Positions 43,701-55,500 of a stretch of DNA of 64,000 nt are shown in pieces. Source of the stretch: Antedon mediterranea (lineage: Eukaryota > Echinodermata > Crinoidea > Comatulida > Antedonidae); NCBI RefSeq assembly GCF_964355755.1, contig NC_092672.1, forward strand, positions 9,794,501-9,858,500, read 5' to 3'. The translations under genes and the position numbers were made by a program. Positions within the stretch are counted from its first letter, which is position 1; each line of letters starts with the position of its first letter. The notes under the pieces were generated by a model. It worked only from the letters and a program-made list of their open reading frames with translations. It did not search any database and was not told where the DNA came from.

Positions 43701-46700
43701 GATACAGTTTACAATTTGTTATTTACTTTACAAGCAAGTTCCTAAATAGCTGGCGTCAATTGTCGTCCATTCTTCCTAAGTGGCTTTTCATTTGTATTAT
43801 AATTTTTTTGTCTGCTTTCAAAATCGTGACTCTAAGATATTATTTACTTTTTTGAAACAAATTATGTTCATGTTATCAGCTGATTGTTTCTGTTTTAATA
43901 TTGTTATATCATTCCCTGTTGTCGAATTGTTTAATTTTGACCAATCCCAATTGTCCATGGGCATAATTTCATATGTCCCCGCTTTGTAATTCAATTTTAT
44001 GAGGAGATAAAACATTACCATAAATTGCCAATGTCATAATTCAAATTAGATGAAGTGTTGAAAGCACTTTCTGATATTAAGGTGCCTTGTATTTTATTGC
44101 CTTAATGATATACAAGAAAGGAAATAATTTATTTTTTGTGTTAAGTAATTGTAGATCAAGGGTATTGTGTATCAATCACTGCTGACCTGTTTCATATTTA
44201 CAATGCAACCCCTACCTTGGCTCATTCCTATCAAGGAGACATTTCCTGCAAAATGAACATCAATATAATTCTTAACATTACATAGAACACCTATTCATGG
44301 GACACCCCTATTAGGGGACACTTTCTGAAGTTCTGAAAATGTTTTACTGTTAGTAGTATGTTATTGGATATACATTTTAATGTACACTGTATGTTTAGAT
44401 TTAGGGAGTTGGGTAGCTGAGTGGTTAGGACACTTAAACTGTCATACAGAGAGACCCGTGTTCAATTACCGACAACTCCCAGTCCACTTAGCTGTAAATG
44501 AGTACTTGGTTGAAAACACTAGGATAAGGCAGCATGGAAAGAAACTGGCCACCCTACCACATAATGCTGAGGCTTAGTACAATTAGCTCCTAACAGCTCA
44601 TTCCCCTACATTCAGAATGAACATGGAACACCTCTCACCTCATGTTTAGATTAAGAACTTTGATGATGTCTGTAAAACTTTTAGGAAAACTATAAGTTTC
44701 CTTCTGAGTTTTTTGCACTTTAGTAGTTTTTTTTAAGCAGTGTGTGGTATACAGTACTTTTGGGTTCAGCTAATCACCCTAATCATTTCCTATTGTAGGT
44801 TTTAAAAGGAAATTTTATTAACGGTTAGTAGGTAATATTTTGGTCTATCTGCTTATTTGGGCAAAATATTGCATTTAATGACTCACTACGAAGGTGATTT
44901 GTAAAATACGGTTAATGGAAAATTAACACACAGCTAAAATGACAGTGTATTTTTATCTTCTTTATTAATATAATATAATTTATTGTATGCTTGATTTAAT
45001 CTAGATAAAATTGCATAGATTGTTTTTTCAACTTGGAATTGCCCTTGTTTTTTTCTCCATTAATCATGGTTAGATTAGCACGTAATACAATTTTAATATT
45101 ATTAATACATATGTTATATCTTTAACTTTGATAGCAATGAAGGCAGATAGGAAACGATTAAAAGGCGAGAAAGTTGATCTTTTAAAACAAATGAAGCAAC
45201 TCTATCGAACGTTAGAAGCAAATGAGGGCAGTCTTCGCAATTACATTCATAAATTTGAAGAACAGATGGACGAAAAGGATGGTGAACTACACAGAATGCA
45301 AGATGAGAAAGAAGAAATTGAAAAGGACAAATGGGAAGTGCTAAGAAGAGCGAAGGAAGCTGCAGAAAGATCAATAGTATTAAGGGATAGCAATGAGGAA
45401 AAGGACCGTCAAATTGCTACTCTTCTTCATACTTTAGATCAGGTATAAGCAAAACGATATCTGACCTTTTTTTTCACCTCAGCTAGGTTCCATTATTTTT
45501 TGTAGCGTTCCACATTATTTGAGATGAAGCTTCCACAGTATTCGAGATGAAGCTATTCTAAAGCTCTGTATATCAAACTAGTTTGACGAAAAATATGTGA
45601 TGTGCCCAAATATTTTAGTGATATGCCCAAATATGATAGTGATATAGACATCATTATATATGGGCACATCACATTTTGTTGTCACATAAAGTTTGATAGT
45701 GTAGACAGCTTTACAATTCTATAAAAACCATATTTAACCAATCTTCATATAAATCAAATAAAACATAATTTGCACCCGTTTCTGCTTTCAAAAAGTGATC
45801 AAATAAGAAATCTAAAGAGCCAACTTGTTTGTTTTTTTTATATAGTTAAGAAGAGAATTAAGTGAAGTGACACATCAGCCAGTAGATATAAAATACCCTA
45901 TTCATATTACAACTAGTACTCCATATGACACACCTATAGACACGCCCATGTCAACGCCCGGGAGGAGTTCTCAGGAAGGTGACACAGACAATGACACGGC
46001 TTCTCTAATTCAAAGTGAAAATAGCACGCCACCAATGTCTAGAAGTCAAAGGTCACAGACGCAATCAATGATAGCAGGTAAGAATGGTAAACAAATATAT
46101 TTTCAAAACAACTTTGTTCAAAAAAATAAATAAAATCAATGATTTTAAAAATTGAATTTAAAAATGTGTATAATTGTTTGAAATTTCCATATTTACATCA
46201 TCAAAACAAGACTAAAATGTGCCACATTCAAACTATTTGTTTATTATTTATTGATTGACATGATCACAGCTTTTGACATTTCAAATTGAAACCATACGAT
46301 ATGCGCATCTTGGGTAAAGTAACATACGGATTTCATCATCTTTCAATTCTCAATTGTCAAACAGTTGACACAACATATCTCTGTGCAGTTCATATAGCAG
46401 TCTGCACAAACAAGAATTAGGCCATGCAAAGATGATTCGTTGGTTAACATCCATTCACACAATAAACTATATAATTTTAGGAACAGTTTGTATAACAAGA
46501 TCTCTTTAAGCATCCATTCACACAATAAACTATATTTAGTTGTAAGAGCAGTTTGTAGATTAACAAGACTTTTTTTAGAATTCGTTTGCACACAATAAAC
46601 TTTATAGTTTTATGAGCAGTTTGTATAGTCGTTTTAGCATCCAATCACAAAAGATTGTAATTGTGAGAATTAATTAAGCAATCAATATTAAATCAAACTA

Positions 46701-49700
46701 GCAAATTAAGTACATTTTCTAGTGGTTTAAAGAGAAAATAAATTAAAAACATTTATTTTAATAAACAATTGCATGCAAATAATAAACTTTCTAAACAAAC
46801 TATTAGCATATTGAAACATATTGTTTGTGATTTAGCAAGTAGTATACAGTACTGTAATATGTTTGTTCCGCGAAGTATAATATGTATGTATTCAAAATAA
46901 TCAAAAGAACAAAACATTTGCAGAGTGAATGTGATAAAAATAGTTCCAGAGTTTTAATGCTAATAGATTACAAAGAGGAATATGTTTATAAATAGAACCA
47001 ATTAATAAACTGTACTTAAACTATAACATTTGATTAATTTTTATTTTTTTTAATCTAAAAAAAATATTGCTAATCATTATTGACATTTCATTGGCTTGTT
47101 AGAAAACATTTTATTTATCAACTCACGTTAATTGTCAGACATTCTTTCAACATCAACCATTTTTACTTTTTTTGACAACTATAATTACTCACCAACTTTT
47201 ACAATTTCGTTTTTATCCATTGTTACAATCATCGTCTTTTATTTAACACCTAATAACATTTCTTTTGTTTTTTCTTAAATTTGTATATTTTTTGTGTATT
47301 TTTTATTTGTTTTTTTCGAAAAGTAGAAACATGTGAGAGGTGTGGTGGTAACTGAATTAATAAAACTGGGAATGGTGTGAAATTAATATAATAAGTGACT
47401 TAATTTCCAATGCATTATCTATACATAAAACATCATTAATAATGATGTTTTATGTATAGCTAATACTGTACCCTTCACATCTCTATACTGGTATGCTGGT
47501 GTGTGTAGACTCTGGAGTAATAATAATATATTGGATCTCTTTAAAATTGTCTTAATTTCACACCATTTCATGTGATATTAATAGCATCTTGACATAAATT
47601 TGTTATATATTTATTTATATTTTTTGAATATGTTAAAATTGTTCATACCATTGTTTTCCAATTTCTCCTTAATGGATTCCTCCCCTTTCCTAGTATTGTA
47701 TCTTTCCCTTCCCCTGTACAGGGGAACCCACAAACCTTCCTTTCCAAATTCCTGCATTCGTGTGATGAAACGTCCTTTTTTTCAGCGGTCAAAGGTCAAA
47801 TGGAGAAGATGTCGAAAAGTTTTAGTTGTGAGTAGAGAAGCGGAATTTAGCGTCCGCCATGCATCTAGCGAGCATGCTACCCATTAACTCATCTATTCTA
47901 AGAGACGTTTGTCTCTCTTTCTTTCTTTATCATCCACTTTTGTACCATCATCCTGTGTTATTCTCTCTTTGTATCTGATTTTCTAACAACCTAGCAAATT
48001 CATAAATTTCTTTAAAATCAGGGATACAGTAATCAGTGCTTAATTAATATTTTTAAGGAAATTATTTCTATATCTGATCAATGTTTGGTGAAAATTTAAC
48101 TTTTTTTTCTGTTACAGTAGAACCTCTTATTTGGGACACCCCTATTCAGGGGATACCTCTATTCAGGGGATACCTCTATTAAGGGGGTACCTCTATTAAG
48201 GGGATACCTCTATTCAGGGGGTACCTCTATTAAGGGGATACCTCTATTCAGGGGATACCTCTATTAAGGGGATACCTCTATTCAGGGGATACCTCTATTC
48301 AGGGGATACCTCTATTCAGGGGATACCTCTATTCAGGGGATACCTCTATTAAGGGGATACCTCTATTCAGGGGGTACCTCTATTAAGGGGATACCTCTAT
48401 TCAGGAGACACCCTATTTAGGGGATACCTCTATTCAGGGGACACCTCTATTCAGTGGACACCACTATTCAGTGGACACAATTTATAAGGTGGAAAAAAAT
48501 AAGGGAAAATATATGTTTTAATAAACAGCCAACCGCTATTCTTAATAAATCTCTATAAAGTATGTTGGGTCCTGCAGGTGTCCTTAATAGGGTTCTACTC
48601 TAGTCTATTTTAAAATTAAATAATGTATTTAAAATTTTAGACTAATAAATAGAACTATATAATCTTTGAATGTTGAAGTTGACAAAAACAATTTTGAAAC
48701 TCATAAAGCAATTTGAATGTATACATTTATACCTTAATAGTTGTTTTCTTAATTGGCATCTATTTTTTGGTGTCATATTTTAAATTATAACATTTCTTTT
48801 CTAGTTTAATTACATGTTTAAAGTACACATTCCATGCATGAATAGTTTAGACCACATTCACAAATTACATTCGTTCACTGTGTTGTTAACATTCCGTTTT
48901 GGATAAATCCTAAATTGTTCAGTTCAAATCAGTATATATTATAAAGTTCATCTAAATTTGTTTGCGAATTTGTGCACGAAAATGTAGTAAAATTAAACTA
49001 CGTCGGTACAGTATTTTGTTTTGTAGGCCTATGTAATTTTACCTTTTGGATGAAAAAGTCATATTCACACTGTGTATTATTTTCATACATTATTCCAAAT
49101 ACACACATTTTACTGTACAGTAGCTTTTGTTTGAATTTTAGCGTTTGCTTTGAGTATAAGTGACTTTGATAACTCCAGAGGGCGGCATATTTACAACGTA
49201 AATCGTGACAAACATGTCCATCTAGGCCCTAGGCTAGGCGATGATGTAAGTTTACATCACCGCGCTATGGCCTAGATGGAAATTTTTGTCCCGATTTACG
49301 TTGTAAATATTGCGTCCTCTGGAGTTATCAAAGTCGCTTATTATCTCGAACAATAGTAAACATTGTTCATTTATTTTACTTAAGAATATAATAGATAAAA
49401 CCTTTGAATTTTCTACTGTCTGCTATAGTAGCAATATTAACAATCAGGTTTTATAATATTAGAATTGGAATAAACTAATTTGTAGGCAATTAACAAATAT
49501 TTATAATCAATGCTTCGTAAGTTAGGGTTTCTTTGCATTTTACCCTTTTTGTGTACATTTTCATTTATGTTGTCTATCAGCTGCTTACTATCTCTCTGCA
49601 ATCTTGCCAATCATGCTTTAATTAATTAATTAATAATAATTAACTATGTGTGTTTTATAACTTAATTTTACCTTTTATGGTATTTTACCTTTAATTATAA

Positions 49701-52499
49701 TTAATGTAATTAACATAGATACGTAGAAGCTAATAATTCTCTGTAGAACTCTTTCTCAAGACAATATACTTTGTGGACACCTGTATGTTAATTGCATGTA
49801 TAAATATAATCGCAGGTGTTCACATTATTAAATCAATATACAATTTTTAGAAATTTGTTTAAATAATACAACCGTTTAGATTTAAAAAAAAAATATTTAT
49901 TACTAGTAACAAAATAAAATATAACTTTTCGAATATGATATTAAATGACATATGAGAGCCATGATATTAAATTCAAAATTCTAAGTACATGAACACATTT
50001 CCAAAAAGTTTCATTTAATTATTAACTAACTCAATCATAATGAATCGGTTTTTTCTTTACATTTTATTCAACTTAGGTAATTTTTTTAAATGTACTCAAA
50101 ATGAAGGCAAGTACACTAAATGATCATTATGGAAACATTTCTCTTCAGTTTCTATAAAGTTTCAAACTGATTTTGTATCAATTTCCTTTCTTCATTTACA
50201 TTTGGTTGTTCATCTAATTTAACTTTTTAAATAAAGTTTTAATATAAATATATATATTAATCTTGGGTTTTCTTTTTTGGAGGTAAAAGAATTTGCTTAT
50301 CATCATTATTATTAACATAGTTATTATTTTTTTCTTAATTTTTACCAATCTGTTTTCTCTACTGAATTAATATTATAAAGTGAAAGACTGAATTGAAAGA
50401 GAAGTAAAGATCAATCAATCGGTCAATCAAAAGATATAATAAATACAGAATGCAGATATCTGACTCATAATTTTGAATGCATTGGATTGTTTGACCTTTA
50501 TAGTGACCTCTTATCAGATAATGTGATTCAAAATTAGACAAAATAAGAAAAAAATGATTCAACACAAAGAGCCTTGACTTGTAACCAGATTTTAAGTTTT
50601 TGATTATTTGTGATACATATGAACCACTCTGTCACTGACACCGTAAATTTAATTTTTTTTTTAATGTATAACATTTTACATTAAATTATTTTGTGGGTCC
50701 CAAAGGATCTGCCCAAGCTACCCTGCAAGTCTACATATAATAAAAAATGTGTAATTACTATTTTTTTTTTGAATGGATTCTTTTTAGTTGACATGATTAC
50801 ACAAAGACTGGCAGTGTCACTCTAGGATTTTAAACTAAAGCCAGTAAAATCTAATTATAAATGATCTCCCTTCCCTCCTTTTTTTTTGTATTTAATAATT
50901 TTTTAAAAAATATAGTTCAACAACATTGAACTATTTTCATTTAAATTTCTTTTTAAATATTTATTTAAAACTCTAAAACATTTGGTCCTTTTAAAAATGT
51001 TTTTATGTTTTTATTAAATGATTTTCTTAAAAATATAATCCTTGTATTTGTATTTAAATTTCTTTTGATTCTTAAAAACTTTTATTTTTATTCAAATGAT
51101 TTTTAAGAATTTTAATACAATTGATAAAATCTATTGGTTAAAATCTAAGAATGATAAATGTGTCTGTCATTCCACTGTAGCCATTGTTTCTGGGCGTGCC
51201 TTAAATCTGATGAAAAATCCAGAACTCCTAAAATTAAAGTTAGATAAATAAATCAAAAAAGACGTTTTTGAGATAAGAATTAAGGTGATTAGCAGTTACA
51301 AGTGTATTTTCCTGACTTTTATCAACCCGTGCTTAAATAACAGGAAATCCCTTCAAGTTTAACAAATTTTATTTTTCTTTTTTTTTTTCCAACATTTATA
51401 ATTCGTTTATAATTTCCTTCTGTCTGTCTTATTATCGGTAACCACCCATATCAAACTTATCCTTCCACATTTCCATCGTCATTACGGTACCATATTTATC
51501 ATGAAACATTGTCATATTCACTATTAATACCCAATATGTAGTAATATAAATTAATATAAATAAATTGTTAACTTTGTTGAGTTGTGAAAAGCTCTGTCTA
51601 AACTATCAAATTTTGTGTAAAAAAAATGTGATGTGCCCATATATGGACATGATGATGTCATCACTACCATATTTGGGATATCACTACCATATTTGGGAAT
51701 ATGATAGTGTAGACAGAGCTTTAGAATTATCTCATATACTACTACCGTATACTAGGAAAACTGAATAATGATATATGTATAGACCTTTGAAACAATGTCA
51801 GACAACATTGTTTAAAATACATTTAAAAAAAATTGATTTGCAGTTAAAACATTTCAACTTCATTTTTCCACTCATAATGAATTTCTCTTTCACTAAAACT
51901 TCAAACTATTACTAATGGTTCGCTAGATGCATGGTGATAAACATAAAAATAAGCCATGATATACTCGGCGTTCGTTTCAGCATTTACTATATTAAATGCG
52001 TGTTGACTTGATCAGTTTGATAATGGTATCTTAAAATGGTAATTAATGCCCATAGATGGGGAAAGATGCCCAGGTACACAAAAAAGTACATGTACCTGTT
52101 TTGTAAAGGATTATAAACCTGAAGAAAAATTCCCCCTTGCCTCTATCCCTATTATGTTTAAAGTAACATTATTTTCCCTTAAAACTCTTCCTGATTTCAT
52201 ACTATGTCATGTATGACAGTAATTGTGTGTGTAAAATAGATCTGTCATTTTCCTTTTCTTTGATTTTCTCTGCCAAAAATGTCAATATTGATGGAAAATT
52301 AAAAGTATGTACTATTTCATAGACACTAACAATTGATTTTAAAAGCAGTTTTATATAATTTAATGTTGCCATATGTTAGGATAATTATTGATACCATATA
52401 ATTAACATTTTTTAGACGTTTACAGTGCTCATTTAAATACAGCTAGGTAGGCCTATACTAATAGTATAAGACCAAATTGCAATAATGTAAGTAACACAC

Positions 52500-52534
<35 letters not shown>

Positions 52535-55500
52535 AACCAGATATAATAATTTTGGTCAGTAGTTTTAAAACTCTTGTTTCATTGGCTTTACTTCCAAACT
52601 TATACAACACCAGAGACAGTCAATGACTAGTCCTGTCCTGGGATGTCTAGAAAGACTTGGTTCTAGGCTCAAGGGACTAGAAAATAGAGAAAGCTCAGTC
52701 CACTGTCTCTCATGAGAAGAAGTTAGAATACTAAATCTTCCTAAACAGTTGGACCTACATTTTCTGTGTATCTTCCACATATGTTTCTATTGATTTGTCA
52801 AGTCTGTAGGCATATAAATTCCCCTGGGTGAGTGTTGTATGTTGAAGTCAAACACCAAATGATCTGACTAGGTGCATTAGACCTAGTTTTGTTTTGTTAT
52901 GAGTCAGTTATGCAAGATTGAATAGAAATTAAAATGACAATCTTTAAAAAAAAGAGAGAGATCTCTGAGGTAATGATCTGTATGTAAAAAAGTAATGGAA
53001 TATCTTTGCATAGCGGTTTTGTATAAGCACTTTAGAATTGTTGTTGCCCCATGTTTGTCAGCTTTTGCAGTTTTGAGTCACCCTCAATAAAAGAAGTTTG
53101 ATAAAATAAAAAAAAATAAATACTGCAAAATAATGATAATGGAAAATTTAATTAACTTACATATGGCAATAATTGGTAAAACAAAAATTTTTATTTGAAA
53201 ATAATAGGTCGTTATAACTATAAAAAAAACTAATTAAATAAACTAAAATAAAATTCATATACAATTCCTACAAATAAATATTAGAATTGACAGTGTGCTT
53301 TTAGGTATTAATGATACTTAATTAATGTGTATTAATATTATTGAACTTTGTTTGAAACTAGGTCATTGACCACGTTACCTCTTGATATAAGAACATCATA
53401 CACAGCGAATTATTACTACTATTACAGTATTAAGTTGTTTTGTGGGAAATTAAAATGCGACTTTATGACAGACAATATCTATAATGTTTTATTATATCAT
53501 TTTTTTTAATTTGATAAAATCATTTTCCTCAGATTCGCAAGAAGACGATGAAAGTCGTGTGTTTCTAATTTCGTCTGATCATATATCGGTTTCTTCGGAA
53601 GAATTGTCATCATCAAGCAGAACAGTAAATGATCATCACAAAAAGAAAAAGAAATCAGGAAAGTTCAACTCATTGTCAAAAATGTTTGGAAAGAAGAACA
53701 AATCAACTTTAGATCAATTATCGTTTGATGGTAAATAAATATTAATTTTGCTTTTTATTATTCTATTTAATAATATTCATTAATTGATGATGTAATGATT
53801 TGCTTTATAGAATGAAATACATTTGTATCTCTCATCAAAATTGGAAAAAATAAGAGCAACAGATTATTTTTTTAAATAATAAAATTGGCCTCGCATAATG
53901 CATAAAGCCTCTATGCTATTTCACATTAAAAGTAAAAAGCTAAATGACATCAACTTGAAACTAAAAGTGCAAAAAACGCTTGCCACCCTTCCTGTCTATT
54001 GATAATTTAATCAATTATTTAAGAGATTAATTTTTGAATTAACTGGACTTTTGATGTGTTGAATTATATTTATATAATATTTTTAAATAGATTAATGATT
54101 CATAAATAGTCTTAACACACCACTGTTTCCTGTTGTATCACACAGTTTGACATTATCAAAACAACATGCAAACAACATTATTGTAAAACGACCAGTGATA
54201 TTAATTTGAAACGATAAGATGAGTAAATATGTGAGAATGAGAAAAAGTCGCCCCAACCGAAATTGCAACCCAGAACCTTCTGCTTGATATGCAGAATGTC
54301 CTTTCCATTAGACCACTGAGGCTTTCATGGTATTGTTCAAACACAATTGGATAAATGACATGAATCATACATTTGTAATCAAAAATTTGAAATAAAACAC
54401 AACATTACTTTTCCTTAATTCACAGTGTATGAATGAAATGTTAATTTTACCTTTTTCTTAAATAACACCAGTGTCATAAGTAATTTAAAAACAATCCTAA
54501 CTTGTGTTCTTCTTTTTGTTATTTTTTAGATTCATCAATATCAATAAATAATTTAAGCGTCTCTTCAAAACATAGTAGTATGGTAGAAATTGGTCTTGAC
54601 GAGCAAGAGAAGCTACGATTGGCTGAACTTTGCAAAGTTCAACCGATGCAACAATGGAGAGCCAATACTGTCCTTGCTTGGTTAGAACTTGTCTTGTGCT
54701 TGCCACAGTATACCCTGAAGTGTGCTGAGAATGTTAAAAGTGGAAAGGTTAGATTTAGTTCTCTTTTGAAATATAATTTAACCTTATATGTTGGAAACAA
54801 TTAAGAGAATGTAACTTTTAAGGGAATACTTTCCTTTAAAACAGACAAGGCCAATCAATCACATAATTGCTTAGTTTATTTAACCATAGGCCTATATTGG
54901 CCTATTAATATTTTATAGTACTAGTAAAATCGTAGTGGATGGAAGAACAATAACAAAACTCATTTAAATTCAAATATCTATTTTTCTTAAGAATCTTTAA
55001 ATAGCTGTTTGCTAATAAATTGTTGTCCTAAATGTCAGTTGTATTGATTAAGCACTAAAATGTTATTGCTCGCCCGCATAAAAAATCCTGGATCCGCCCC
55101 CAAAGAAGTGTATAAGATGCTTGTTAAACATAGCACACTGTAGATATTCTTAGTTCATACATTTGTGGGTCAAAGTCCTAGGAAGCAGACATCTGTTGGT
55201 TGCTTCAACTTTGGTTATTATTTTCACATTAATAGTATTAAAAGCTTTATGCAAAATTCTTTACATTCTACAATTCCCACTATATTCTAGAGGGCGACAT
55301 TGAAGATTTACCCAATGCCATGTTTTTTACTTTGCAGGTTTTATTAGGTTTATCTGATTCAGAGTTAGAAGTGGGACTTGGTGTAACAAACACGCTGCAC
55401 AAAAGGAAAATTCGGCTAGCAATAGAAGAAAGCAGAAATTCTAACCAAGTGTAAGATTGAAATATATATTTATACTGGGTAACCTCTTCAGTCAAAGACT

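Larger units (their letters stand above)
40115..45134 (+). other. Kazrin intron 4
   Basis: 5.0 kb, AT-rich. A TAGAACA-type repeat fragment near 44283-44330 and a tRNA-derived SINE at 44404-44640 are recognised. Nothing else supports a gene. Confidence 0.7.
46078..53532 (+). other. Kazrin intron 6 (7.5 kb)
   Basis: Holds the candidate cassette exon 47786-47827, a diverged tandem repeat (46448-46650), a perfect 20-bp-arm hairpin (47419-47459), a MITE with a minisatellite (48116-48599), an inverted-repeat element (49156-49341), a short MITE (51588-51723) and an AT microsatellite (52501-52534). The rest is AT-rich. Confidence 0.7.

Noticed and set aside
44404-44480. Possible functional tRNA gene
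   Set aside because: Acceptor stem, A box and B box are visible but the anticodon stem does not pair and a SINE body follows.
45114-45374. 86-codon minus-strand frame
   Set aside because: It is the antisense of kazrin exon 5.
48143-48480. CRISPR-like regular repeat array
   Set aside because: Units are directly adjacent with no unique spacers, in a eukaryotic intron; it is a minisatellite.
52565-52780. 71-codon minus-strand frame, and an overlapping plus-strand frame containing MTSPVLGCLERLGSRLKGLE
   Set aside because: Neither has an acceptor and donor in the right place or phase for kazrin, and no family is recognised. It may be an old repeat.
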